A stretch of 64,000 nt of DNA from Deltaproteobacteria bacterium. Lineage in GTDB: Bacteria; Myxococcota_A; Polyangia; Haliangiales; JADYYK01. The stretch is from assembly GCA_020853705.1 (NCBI GenBank), contig JADYYK010000167.1, positions 1-64,000 of the forward strand, written 5' to 3'. The translations under genes were made by a program, and so were the position numbers. Below are positions 32,012 through 40,607 of the stretch, in pieces (the first letter of the stretch is position 1; every line of letters begins with the position of its first letter). Under the pieces are notes generated by a model. The model worked only from the letters and a program-made list of their open reading frames with translations, was not told the origin of the DNA and did no database searches.

Positions 32012-33567
32012 GTCCGCCCCGTCGCGCGCAGGCGCACATGCTCACGCGTGGCCTGGTAGCGCTCGATCAGCGCGGTGTGCCGCCGCGGCGCCCCCCCCTC
32101 CTGCAGCGCCTCGTCGACCAGCTGCTCGACGTTGCCATACGCCGCGTGCAGCCGCTCCTCGAGCACCGCGCGCCCCAGCGCGCGATCGATCGACTCCTCG
32201 GTCAGCGCGTCGACCTCGCCGCTGAGCTCGCTGGCGACCTCACCGAGGCGCCGCTCCAGCTCGCCGATCTGGTGATCGAGATCCCCCAGCGCGCGCCCGG
32301 TCAGCCGCTGCTGATCACTCACGTACAGGAGCTCGCCCAGCGCGAAGCGCAGCGCCGCCTCGCGCTCGCGCCGGGTCTGCTCCAGCGCGGTGATGCGCGC
32401 CTCCAGCGCGCCGATCTGCGCGTCGACCCGCGCCAGCTCGTCCTTGGCCTCCTTCAGCGCGGCCACCGAGATCAGAAGGTGCACGCCGCCGAGCCCCTGA
32501 TCGACCAGCGCCTCGGCCAGCTCGAGCAGCAGCTGCTCGGCGCTGTGGCGCAGCACCTCGACCGGCAGCTGCACCGTCTCGGCGCGCCCGAGCTCCTCGG
32601 GCAGCGCCGACACCGCGGTGCGGTCGCCCTGGCCGGCGCCGCGCTCCGACTCGTGGGTCTCCAGGTGATCGAAGTCGCCGACCACGGGCGTGCGGCGCGG
32701 CCCGGTCGACACCTTGTGTGTCCCGAAACCCGGCACCTGCTCCAGCGCCACGCGCAGCTCGCGCCCGGTCTGGAAGCGCAGGTCGGGCGACTTCTCCAGG
32801 CAGCGCAGGATGACCGCGTCCAGCTGCGGCGGGATGGTCCACGGGCTGAGCTGGCTGGGCGCGCGCGGCGCCTGCGTCATGTGCCCGTTCACGATCTCTA
32901 GCTGGCGCCCGGTGAACGGCGCCTGCTTGCACAGCAGCTCGAAGCCGATGCAGCCCAGCGCATACAGATCGCTGCGCGGGTCGACCATGCCGGCCAGGTG
33001 CTCCGGCGCCATGTAGTCGGGCGTGCCGAAAACCTCGTCCTGACGGGTCGGCGCCACGCTGTCCTGGTACTCGGGCGCGATGATCTTGGCGATGCCGAAA
33101 TCCAGCACCTTGAGCACGTCGAGCTGGCCTCGGTGCTGGGTCAGCATCAGGTTGGCCGGCTTCAGATCGCGATGCACCACGCCGCGCGCGTGGGCGTGAT
33201 CGATGGCGTCGGCCAGCTGGGCCAGGATGTGCAGCGTGCGCGCCACCGGCAGCGCGCCGACGCGCTCCAGCAGGCTGTCGAGGCGATCGCCCTCGGCGTA
33301 CTCCATGGCCAGGAAGAAGCGCCCGTCGGGCAGCTGCCCGAAGTCGTACACGCCCACGATGTTGGCGTGCTGGACCCGGTTGGTGGCGCGCGCCTCGCGG
33401 CGGAAGCGCGCCACGAAGTCGGGATCGCTGGCCAGCTCCACGTGCAGGATCTTGAGCGCCTCGTGGCGGCGCAGCACCAGGTGCTCGGCCAGGTAGACCT
33501 CACCCATGCCGCCCTCGCCCAGCTTGCGCAGGATCCGGTACCGCCCAGCATGCACCGTTCCCACCAT
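32008..33567 (-). CDS. Cytosolic Ser/Thr protein kinase with coiled-coil C-terminus
   Basis: A 519-residue kinase. Residues about 5-280 form the catalytic domain (GEGGMGEVYLAEH, ALKILH, HRDLKPAN, DFGIAK, GTPDYMAPEHL). The rest (ALKEAKDELARVDAQIGALEARITALEQTRREREAALRF) is a long coiled coil with helical bundle, and there is no membrane helix. ATG 33567 starts the operon: kinase, kinase, TPR, secreted protein, each overlapping the next. The coiled coil suggests a large complex. It is divergent from the DUF1554 lipoprotein gene. Confidence 0.93.
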   Translation of the reverse strand: MVGTVHAGRYRILRKLGEGGMGEVYLAEHLVLRRHEALKILHVELASDPDFVARFRREARATNRVQHANIVGVYDFGQLPDGRFFLAMEYAEGDRLDSLLERVGALPVARTLHILAQLADAIDHAHARGVVHRDLKPANLMLTQHRGQLDVLKVLDFGIAKIIAPEYQDSVAPTRQDEVFGTPDYMAPEHLAGMVDPRSDLYALGCIGFELLCKQAPFTGRQLEIVNGHMTQAPRAPSQLSPWTIPPQLDAVILRCLEKSPDLRFQTGRELRVALEQVPGFGTHKVSTGPRRTPVVGDFDHLETHESERGAGQGDRTAVSALPEELGRAETVQLPVEVLRHSAEQLLLELAEALVDQGLGGVHLLISVAALKEAKDELARVDAQIGALEARITALEQTRREREAALRFALGELLYVSDQQRLTGRALGDLDHQIGELERRLGEVASELSGEVDALTEESIDRALGRAVLEERLHAAYGNVEQLVDEALQEGGAPRRHTALIERYQATREHVRLRATGRT

Positions 33568-33615
33568 TGGCCTGACGATTATAGCGCGCCCACCTCGATC
33601 TCGTATGATGAGGGT

Positions 33616-35025
33616 ATGGGGCGGCAAGGGCTGGCAGCGCTGCTGATGCTGAGCGGCGTCGCGCTGGGCTGCTATGACCCGACCGTGCGGCCGCTGCTCG
33701 GATGCGGACCGCACGGCGAATGCCCGGGCAGCCAGCGCTGTGTCGCCGGAGTCTGCGGCGGCCAGCCCGCCGACGCCGACCTCGGCCCCTATGACCTCAC
33801 GGTGTCTCTGCTCGGCCCCGGGGTTGGCAGCGTGCGCTCGCTGGCCGAGGGCATCGACTGTGGCACCGACTGCAGCCACACCTACGACTCCGGCACCGTG
33901 GTCACCTTGCGGGTCAAGCTGGTGAACGGCTCCAACCTGCGCTTCGCGGGCTGGCGCGGCGCCTGCGCGGGGATCGACACCGAGTGTCAGGTCGTCATGG
34001 ACGGCGATCGCGCGGTGATCGCCGAGTTCGCGACCATCACGCACAATCTGGTCTTCGTCACCCGCAACGAGTACAACCTGCGCGCTCTCTCCCGGGTTGC
34101 GTTCGACAACCACTGCAACGCCGCCGCCACCACCGCAGGCCTCAACAACGCGACCAACAACGGCTTTCGCGCCTGGATCTCCGACGAGCTCGAGGACGCG
34201 TCGGATGGCCTCGGGGTCTCGCGCGGCTGGGTGCGCATGGACGGCCTGCCCTTCACCGACACGCTGACCAACCTCGTGGTGGACAACCAGATCCTGAACC
34301 CCATCAGCCTCGACGAGGGCGGGCGCGAGGTGCTGGCCCTGGTGGCCACCGGCTCGCTGGCCAGCGGCGACGCCGACGCGCACTGTGGGGGCTGGAAGAG
34401 CACCGGGATGGTCACCCTGGGGCAGAGCGGCGGCGGCCCCACCACCTGGTCCGACTTTGCGCGCCCCGACTGCAGCACGGTGGTGCGGACGCCGATCTAC
34501 TGTTTCCAGAACACCCTGAACGCCGCCCTGGAGCCCACGCCGCCGGCGCCCGCGGGCAAGCGGATCTTCGTCTCGCGGGGCAGCTTCACCCCGGGACCGG
34601 GCGGCCTGGCAGCGGCCGACACGCTGTGTGGCCGCGAGTCGGTCAGCGGGAGCACGACGCCGTTCAAGGCGCTGCTGGCGCGCGGCGGCCAGCCCGCGGG
34701 CGCCCTGCTCGACCCCGCAGCGTCCTACTACACGATGTCGTGGCAGCTGGTCGGGACCGGGCGCGAGCTGCTCGACGGTGCTCATCTGCACACCGGGATC
34801 TGGCAGCACGGCGACGGCAGCTTCCTCGACGCCGCCCTGGTGGCGTCGCGCCAGGTGCGCACCGGCTCGACGCGCCCGTCGCTGGTCTCACAGGACTGCG
34901 GCAACTGGGAGTCGACCACTGGCCAGTCCCAGGTCGGCCTGGCCACCGAGGTGGTGAGCTGGTGGGCCACCGTCTTCGGCTACGCCTGCGGCAGCCCGAC
35001 GCGCCTGTACTGCGTCGAGCAGTGA
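33616..35025 (+). CDS. Lipoprotein with Cys motif, InlB-type repeat and two DUF1554-like domains (copy 1)
   Basis: A 469-residue lipoprotein. Lipobox ALGC is at residues 16-19. A short Cys module (CGPHGECPGSQRCVAGVCGG) leads to a beta-repeat domain with CGTDCSHTYDSGTVVTLRV and FAGWRGACAG (InlB/Listeria-Bacteroides-type repeat). Two domains follow that fit DUF1554 (NHCNAAATTAGL, WISDE, RGWVRMDGLPF, TGSLASGDADAHCGGW and IFVSRG...LCGRESVSG...FKALLARGG). These are known mainly from Leptospira surface lipoproteins. Likely surface-exposed. Paralogue of the next gene. Confidence 0.82.
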   Translation: MGRQGLAALLMLSGVALGCYDPTVRPLLGCGPHGECPGSQRCVAGVCGGQPADADLGPYDLTVSLLGPGVGSVRSLAEGIDCGTDCSHTYDSGTVVTLRVKLVNGSNLRFAGWRGACAGIDTECQVVMDGDRAVIAEFATITHNLVFVTRNEYNLRALSRVAFDNHCNAAATTAGLNNATNNGFRAWISDELEDASDGLGVSRGWVRMDGLPFTDTLTNLVVDNQILNPISLDEGGREVLALVATGSLASGDADAHCGGWKSTGMVTLGQSGGGPTTWSDFARPDCSTVVRTPIYCFQNTLNAALEPTPPAPAGKRIFVSRGSFTPGPGGLAAADTLCGRESVSGSTTPFKALLARGGQPAGALLDPAASYYTMSWQLVGTGRELLDGAHLHTGIWQHGDGSFLDAALVASRQVRTGSTRPSLVSQDCGNWESTTGQSQVGLATEVVSWWATVFGYACGSPTRLYCVEQ

Positions 35026-35041
35026 TCCCGTATCATGGGCC

Positions 35042-36505
35042 ATGCGCTCGCGGCGCTGGCCCTGGGTGATCGCGCTCGCGGCGCTCGTCGCGGGCGGCTG
35101 CTATGACCCACACGTGCGCGCCCGCCTGGCCTGCGGCGACCACGGCGAGTGCCCCGGCGACCAGCGCTGTGTCGAGGGCATCTGTGGGGGCGACCCGTCG
35201 GAGCCCGACAGCAGCATCGCCATCCTCGACGCCAATCTGGTCGGCCCCTATGACCTCACCGTGCACCTGCTGGGGCCCAGCGTGGGGCTGGTGCGCTCGA
35301 CCACGGCAGGGATCGCCTGCGGCACCGACTGCAGCGAGAGCTACCCGCGCGACACCCAGGTCACGCTGCAGGTGGTGCTCAGCAACGGTTCGGGGCTGCG
35401 CTTCGCGGGCTGGCGCGGGGACTGCTCAGGGATCGACGTCGAGTGTGTCGTCACCATCGACGGCGTGAAGGACGTCAGCGCCGAGTTCGCGCCCATCACG
35501 CACAACCTGGTCTTCGTCACCCGCACGCCCATCAGCACCGCGCTCGGCAGCGCCGCGCAGTACGACGCGCGGTGCAACGCCGTGGCCAGCGCGGCCGGCC
35601 TCAACAGCGCCAGCGGGGACGGCTTCACGGCGTGGATCTCGGATGCCAGCTCCAGCGCGCTGCAGCGCATGAACGGCACCGGGGCGCGCGGCTTCGTGCG
35701 CATGGATGGGCTGCCGTTCACCGCCAGCATGAATGACCTCGTGGTGCGCAACGCGATCTACAACCCGGTGCTGTACGACGAGGGCGGTCGCAGCGTCGGC
35801 ACCAGCAGCGGCAGGCTCATCGCCACCGGCACCGCCGAAGGTGGCGGGCCTGGCTCCGACTGCGCGGGCTGGACCGGCGGAGGCAACCTGACGCTGGGCC
35901 TGAGCACCGGCGGCCCGCGGCTGTGGACCAGCTCCAGCGCAGTGCAGTGCGCCCAGATGGCGACCGCGCAGATCTACTGCATGCAACACACCCGGAACGC
36001 GACGCTCGATCTCCTGCCCCAGGCCGGCCCGACGACGCGCGCCGTCTTCCTGAGCAAGGCGCGTCACAGCCCGGGCGCCGGTCGGGACAGCGTCGACGCC
36101 GTATGTGCCAGCGAGGCGCCGGTGGGCCCCACCATCTTCAAGGCGCTGCTGCCGCGCGGCATCATGCCGGCGTCCGCGCTGCTCGACGCCAGCGTCACCT
36201 ACACCACGATGTCGGGCCAGCTGGTCGGCCGCGGGCTCGAGCTCATCAACGCCCAGCAACTCCACACCGGAATCTGGGAGCACGCCGACGGCAGCTTCTT
36301 CGACGAGCTGCCGCCCGCGGCGCCCGAAGTGCTGACCGGCGGCTCCAGCTTGACTATGTCCGGCGCCTCGAGCTGTGCCGAGCTGACCCAGACCAGCGGC
36401 GACATGCGCTACGGGATCGCCGTCGATGCCTGGCTGTGGTGGAATCGCCTGGGCGTGTCCACGGCGTGTAGCCGGCCCCTGCTGCTGTACTGCGTGCAGC
36501 AGTAG
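35042..36505 (+). CDS. Lipoprotein with Cys motif, InlB-type repeat and two DUF1554-like domains (copy 2)
   Basis: A 487-residue paralogue of the preceding gene with the same architecture: lipobox GGC near residue 20, CGDHGECPGDQRCVEGICGG, beta-repeat with FAGWRGDCSG, and two DUF1554-like halves (ARCNAVASAAGLNS, GFVRMDGLPFTASMN and FLSKARHSPGAGRDSVDAVCAS, FKALLPRG). The genes are only 16 bases apart. Tandem duplication of surface lipoproteins with limited identity suggests diversification under selection. Confidence 0.82.
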   Translation: MRSRRWPWVIALAALVAGGCYDPHVRARLACGDHGECPGDQRCVEGICGGDPSEPDSSIAILDANLVGPYDLTVHLLGPSVGLVRSTTAGIACGTDCSESYPRDTQVTLQVVLSNGSGLRFAGWRGDCSGIDVECVVTIDGVKDVSAEFAPITHNLVFVTRTPISTALGSAAQYDARCNAVASAAGLNSASGDGFTAWISDASSSALQRMNGTGARGFVRMDGLPFTASMNDLVVRNAIYNPVLYDEGGRSVGTSSGRLIATGTAEGGGPGSDCAGWTGGGNLTLGLSTGGPRLWTSSSAVQCAQMATAQIYCMQHTRNATLDLLPQAGPTTRAVFLSKARHSPGAGRDSVDAVCASEAPVGPTIFKALLPRGIMPASALLDASVTYTTMSGQLVGRGLELINAQQLHTGIWEHADGSFFDELPPAAPEVLTGGSSLTMSGASSCAELTQTSGDMRYGIAVDAWLWWNRLGVSTACSRPLLLYCVQQ

Positions 36506-36533
36506 CGTCAGGCGTCAGGCGACAGCCGTCAGG
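36506..36533. repeat. CGTCAGG heptamer repeat at a convergent junction
   Basis: Four tandem 7-base units (CGTCAGG, CGTCAGG, CGACAGC, CGTCAGG) start right after the DUF1554 stop. The TGA of the convergent hydrolase (36529-36531) lies within the last copy. Confidence 0.85.
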
Positions 36534-37359
36534 CCACGCTGGCCAGGAACTTGTCCAGCTCGGCGGTCACCAGCGCGGGCTCCTCCAGGGTCGAGGTGTG
36601 GCCGGCGCGCGGCACCACCACGAACTTCGCGCCCGCGATGGCGTCGGCCATCTGCCTCGAGCGCGCCGACACCACGGCGACGTCGCCGGCCCCGCTCAGC
36701 ACCAGCGTGGGCGTGCGGATCTTGCCCAGCTCGGGCGCGATGGGCCGCCGCGTGATGACGCCGAGGATGGCGCGACGCATGCCCGTCATGTCGTTGCCCA
36801 GCAGGCGCTCACGCAGCGCGGCGCGCTCGGCGGCGCGCGCAGGGTCGGTCAGGAAGGCCTTTCCGAACATGATCTTCATGACGGCACCCACCAGCGGGCG
36901 CATGCCGAACAGCCGCTCGACGGCCAGCATGGCGCGGTACCTGGGCCGGTTCCAGAACGGCTCGGCGTCGGCCGCGGTCTCCAGCAGCGACAGCGAGCGC
37001 ACGAGCTCCGGCCGGCGCGCCGCCACCCGCATGCCGATGAAGCCGCCCATCGACAGCCCCACGAAGTGCACCGGCGGTAGCTTCAGCTTCTCGAGCAGCG
37101 CGATCGCGTCTGTTGACAGCGTGTCCATATCATAGCCGCTGTTTGCAGCAGGACTCTTGCCCTGTCCGCGAAAATCGAAGCTGATGCAGCGATAGCGATC
37201 GCGCAGCGCCGCGATCTGTGGGGCGTACATTGCGCCGCTCCACAGCAGGCCATGCGAGAACACGATGGGCGGCCCGTCGCCGCCGCTGTCCTCGACCCAG
37301 AGCCGCGCCCCGTTGACCTCGACCAGTCCCGCCGTCGCCGTCGCCGCCTGTGCCGTCAT
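36529..37359 (-). CDS. Alpha/beta-fold hydrolase
   Basis: A 276-residue cytosolic hydrolase (no signal). The order is complete: oxyanion block FSHGLLWSG, nucleophile GLSMGG near residue 103, acid in LSGAGDVAV near 224, and GHTSTLEEP carrying the histidine near 252. It resembles epoxide-hydrolase/peroxidase-type and 3-oxoadipate-enol-lactonase-type members of the fold; the substrate is open. It lies immediately downstream (one base) of the polysaccharide deacetylase and probably completes that operon. Confidence 0.86.
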   Translation of the reverse strand: MTAQAATATAGLVEVNGARLWVEDSGGDGPPIVFSHGLLWSGAMYAPQIAALRDRYRCISFDFRGQGKSPAANSGYDMDTLSTDAIALLEKLKLPPVHFVGLSMGGFIGMRVAARRPELVRSLSLLETAADAEPFWNRPRYRAMLAVERLFGMRPLVGAVMKIMFGKAFLTDPARAAERAALRERLLGNDMTGMRRAILGVITRRPIAPELGKIRTPTLVLSGAGDVAVVSARSRQMADAIAGAKFVVVPRAGHTSTLEEPALVTAELDKFLASVA

Positions 37360-37360
37360 G

Positions 37361-38353
37361 CTATGCCGCCCCCTGCAACGCGCCGCGCTGGAAGGCCTGC
37401 GCGACCCCCTTCAGCGTCACGAACTCGTACTCCGGCGCCAGCCGATCCAGCGTCGCCTCCATGGCGCGCAGCTTCTCGGTCAGCGGCACCCGCAGATCGT
37501 GCTGCTTGGCCACCAGCTCGCCCGGGATGCCGTCGTGCTCGGCGTCGCACAGGTCGATGCCGTGGCACTCCAGGTTGAACACCGGGCGCGCGCGCATGGC
37601 CTCGAGGATGCGCGTGCGCACCGCGACCGGGGTCGCCACCAGGTAGGTGCCGATGGCCGGCACGCGCAGCCCCGGCGTGACGCCGATGGGCAGCTCCAGC
37701 AGCGGCGACTGCCCGCGTCGCCACGGCGAGCGCGGATGTGGCCGGTACGGATCGGTCGGCGCCAGCAGCGCGCGCGGATCGCCCAGCACCGCCCCCGACC
37801 AGCGCCCCATCACGCCCATCGCCGCCATCACCGCGGCCTTGGCGCTGTAGTACAGCGGCGCGGGGAACACCGACGAGTCGTACAGGTACCCGGCCGCCGC
37901 GACCTCGTCGAGCAGCGCCACCGAGACGTCATACCCGGGGGCGCGGAAGCCGACCGGCCCGGCGCCGCCCATGACCTCGCGCAGCAGCGTGTGTGCGCGC
38001 CCGAGCTCGCGCCGGATGACGCCGCGATCGCGCCGCGCCAGGTCGTAGAAGTGCGAGTACGAGTGGTTGCCGAGCTCGTGCCCGGCCCGGACCAGCGCGC
38101 CGAGCTGCGCGCGCGCCGCCTTGGCCGCCTCGGCGGCGTCGCCGCCGCCCTCCAGCTCGAGGTCGCGCCCGACCACGAACAGCGTGGCCGGGATGCCGCG
38201 CCGCGCGAACAGCGCCGCGAAGCGCGGCAGCGCCCGCCGCATGATGATGTCACCCAGGCCCGGCGGCGGCTCACCCAGTCCGTGGATGCGGTAGTAGCAC
38301 TCGATCGAGTCGAGATCGACCGACACCGCACACAGCTTGCGCCCCGCGGTCAC
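37361..38353 (-). CDS. Polysaccharide deacetylase (NodB-type)
   Basis: A 330-residue carbohydrate-esterase-4-type protein. It starts with a VDLDS acidic motif (residues 12-16), has HELGNHSYSH with the zinc H-x3-H, GFRAPGYDVS as motif 3 and LECHGIDLCDAEHDG later. No signal peptide, so it may act on a lipid-linked sugar in the cytosol. GTG 38353, 9 bases after the GT2 stop. Together with the GT2 and FAD genes it probably removes an acetyl group from an N-acetylated sugar in a glycolipid intermediate. Confidence 0.85.
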   Translation of the reverse strand: MTAGRKLCAVSVDLDSIECYYRIHGLGEPPPGLGDIIMRRALPRFAALFARRGIPATLFVVGRDLELEGGGDAAEAAKAARAQLGALVRAGHELGNHSYSHFYDLARRDRGVIRRELGRAHTLLREVMGGAGPVGFRAPGYDVSVALLDEVAAAGYLYDSSVFPAPLYYSAKAAVMAAMGVMGRWSGAVLGDPRALLAPTDPYRPHPRSPWRRGQSPLLELPIGVTPGLRVPAIGTYLVATPVAVRTRILEAMRARPVFNLECHGIDLCDAEHDGIPGELVAKQHDLRVPLTEKLRAMEATLDRLAPEYEFVTLKGVAQAFQRGALQGAA

Positions 38354-38362
38354 GCGCCGGCC

Positions 38363-39109
38363 CTACCTGCGCCGCGACGGCGGCTTGCGCCCCGTCCGGA
38401 TGGCATAGGTCAGCTTGACCAGGTTCTTGAGCACGTTGGGCACGCGCTTCATCAGGTTGATCGAAGGCGGTCGCTTCTCGGTGACGTCGAGCGGGATCTC
38501 GACCACACGCAGGCCCTCGCGCCCGGCGCGGATGACCAGCTCGCTGGCGAACAGGTCGCGATCGACCACGCAGTGGCCCACCGTCTCCAGCAGGGTCTCG
38601 CGGCGAAACGCCTTGAGGCCATGGGTGTCGGTGCCCTTGAAGCCGACCGCCACGCGCAGCATGCCGTTGATGACCTGGGTCGCCGCGCGCCGGAACGCCG
38701 GCCGCTTGTCGTGCGCGCCGTCCATCGCCTTCGACCCGACCACCATGTCGGCCTCGCCGCGCCCCAGCAGCGGCAGCGCCCGCGTGTAGAAGCCGGTGTC
38801 GCACAGGTCGATCTCGTCGCACACCACGTAGGTGCCGCGCGCGCGCAGGATGCCCTGCTTGAGCGCCTCGCCATAGTTGGGCTGCCCCAGCGAGTGGATC
38901 GACACCCCGGGGTAGCGCGCCGCCAGCTCGCCGCCGATCTCGACGGTGCGATCGCGCGAGCCGTTCTCACTGAGCAGGATCTCGTAGCTCCAGGGCAGCC
39001 GGCTGAGCTTGTCGACCAGCTCCATGACCGACGACGCGAGGATGCCCTCCTCGTTGTAGATGGGGATGACGATGCTGAGGTCGAGGTGTTCCATGCGGGT
39101 GGCGGCCAT
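38363..39109 (-). CDS. Glycosyltransferase family 2 (polyprenyl-phosphate sugar synthase-like)
   Basis: A 248-residue GT-A enzyme with VIPIYNEEGIL, ENGSRDRT, and DEIDLCD as its D-x-D equivalent near residue 100, then SKAMDGAHDKR. Length and motif order resemble dolichol-/polyprenyl-phosphate sugar transferases. No membrane segment is obvious. It is placed between the FAD protein and the deacetylase, with very short gaps, indicating one operon that builds and modifies a lipid-linked sugar. Confidence 0.88.
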   Translation of the reverse strand: MAATRMEHLDLSIVIPIYNEEGILASSVMELVDKLSRLPWSYEILLSENGSRDRTVEIGGELAARYPGVSIHSLGQPNYGEALKQGILRARGTYVVCDEIDLCDTGFYTRALPLLGRGEADMVVGSKAMDGAHDKRPAFRRAATQVINGMLRVAVGFKGTDTHGLKAFRRETLLETVGHCVVDRDLFASELVIRAGREGLRVVEIPLDVTEKRPPSINLMKRVPNVLKNLVKLTYAIRTGRKPPSRRR

Positions 39110-39115
39110 TCCAGG

Positions 39116-40483
39116 CTAAGCGTGAATGATGGGGCGATCCTGCACCGCGAGGCGGGCCTCGATGGTGGCCGCGACTTCACGGCCAGCCAGGATGCAGTCC
39201 TCCATCGCGTTGTAGGTCCAGAAGCCGTAGCGCCCGCGCGGGAAGACGTCGTGCGCCTCCAGCCAGGGCCGGATGGCGTTGACCGCGGCGTAGTAGTGCT
39301 GGTCGAACACCACGTAGGCGTACTCGATGTCCTTGAGCTCGGCGAACAGCACGTCGTCGGGGCCCTTCAGGGCGCCGGTCGCGGCCAGCCCCTCGGCGAC
39401 CTGGCGCGTGATGGTGGCCAGCTCGGGGCGCTCGCCGCGGTCCGACAGCTCGACATAGAACGAGCCCTTGCCGCGCGGCGCCATCGCCGGCACAGCGTTG
39501 CTGTAGATCCCGACGCGGTAGAACGGGTACTTCTCCTCGGGCACGTAGATCCAGTGGAAATCGGCCTTGGGCCGCGACCGGGTGGCCAGGTTGAGGTAGC
39601 GCAGCGTGGTACAGCGCAGGCGCGCTGCGTGCTGCTCGATCTCGGGCGGCAGGTTGACCACGCGCCTGAGCAGCTCGGGCAGCGGGATGGTCATCACCAC
39701 GGCGCGGTAGGGCCGCCACTCACCGCCGATCTGGATCTTGCGCGCCGTGAGATCGATGGCGTCGAGGCCGGTCGCCAGCGCGACCTCGCCCTGCTTCCCC
39801 ATCTCCTTGATGAGGGCGCGCGTCATGGTCTCGATGCCGCCCTTCTTCGGGTACTGGAACGAGATGTTGTAGCCGAGCTCGGGTGGGTTGGCGCCGACTG
39901 CGCCGCTGACGACCTCGTCGAGCTTGGGCCGCGGCACGAAGCGCGAGCACCACTCCGCCGTGATCTCGCGCGGGTGCACGCCCCACAGCTTGGCGTTGTA
40001 CGGGATCATGAAGTGGCGCGAGATCCCGGGCCCGAAGTGGCGCAGGCAGAACTCCTCGAAGTTGGCGGGCGCCGGCCGGCCGGGGCTGGCGCGCTCCTCT
40101 TCGTGGGCCTGGATGAAGCCGAGCAGACACTCCTTGGCGATCTCGGGCGGCAGGCCGTGCAGGTTGGCCTGGAACGGGAAGCGGGTCAGCACGCCGCTGG
40201 AGAAGATGCGCGCCTTGCGCGCCACCGGCGTCATCTTGTCGGGCAGGATGCGGGCGATCAGCGCCTTGGTGTAGTCGTCGCGCAGGTGCAGCCAGTGCCC
40301 GGTCTTGTCGAAGCGAAAGCCCTGGGTCTCGTCGGTGCGGGCGTGGCCACCCAGGCGGTCGTTCTTCTCGACCAGCAGCCAGGGGCGCGTGAGGTGCATG
40401 GCGGCCGAGATCCCGGTCAGGCCGCCACCGAGGATCATGACCTCGGGCGGCTGGCGTGACTTGGTCCGTCGAGGGGCCGACAT
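39116..40483 (-). CDS. FAD-dependent amine-oxidase/UDP-galactopyranose-mutase-like protein
   Basis: A 455-residue flavoprotein with the dinucleotide-binding motif VMILGGGLTGISAA at the N-terminus and GGHARTDETQGFRFDKTGHWLHL after it. Late motifs include GRYGFWTYNAMEDCILAG, which fits the FAD-closing region of NAD(P)-binding Rossmann/protoporphyrinogen-oxidase-like and UGM-like enzymes. It heads the four-gene operon. It probably oxidises or isomerises a nucleotide sugar or lipid-linked sugar. There is no signal peptide. Confidence 0.82.
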   Translation of the reverse strand: MSAPRRTKSRQPPEVMILGGGLTGISAAMHLTRPWLLVEKNDRLGGHARTDETQGFRFDKTGHWLHLRDDYTKALIARILPDKMTPVARKARIFSSGVLTRFPFQANLHGLPPEIAKECLLGFIQAHEEERASPGRPAPANFEEFCLRHFGPGISRHFMIPYNAKLWGVHPREITAEWCSRFVPRPKLDEVVSGAVGANPPELGYNISFQYPKKGGIETMTRALIKEMGKQGEVALATGLDAIDLTARKIQIGGEWRPYRAVVMTIPLPELLRRVVNLPPEIEQHAARLRCTTLRYLNLATRSRPKADFHWIYVPEEKYPFYRVGIYSNAVPAMAPRGKGSFYVELSDRGERPELATITRQVAEGLAATGALKGPDDVLFAELKDIEYAYVVFDQHYYAAVNAIRPWLEAHDVFPRGRYGFWTYNAMEDCILAGREVAATIEARLAVQDRPIIHA

Positions 40484-40580
40484 CCGGCGGGTGATAACAC
40501 GCGCCCCGGGCCGAGTCCAAGGACTGAACCCTGCAGCAGGTCGGAGGCGGACAGCGCAACTCGGCTTGGCCGAGGGGCGC

Positions 40581-40589
40581 TGGTATTGT
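40581..40589 (+). promoter_or_regulatory. Extended -10 promoter candidate
   Basis: TGGTATTGT (TATTGT at 40584-40589) lies 18 bases before ATG 40608 in the divergent gap with the FAD gene. No clear -35 is seen. Confidence 0.3.
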
Positions 40590-40607
40590 CAGCGTCATCC
40601 GAAGGAT

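Noticed and set aside
37265..40459. 1064-codon open frame on the plus strand opposite the FAD/GT2/deacetylase operon
   Set aside because: Low-complexity His/Arg/Val/Ala composition and no motif, while the minus-strand frames have clear catalytic motifs.
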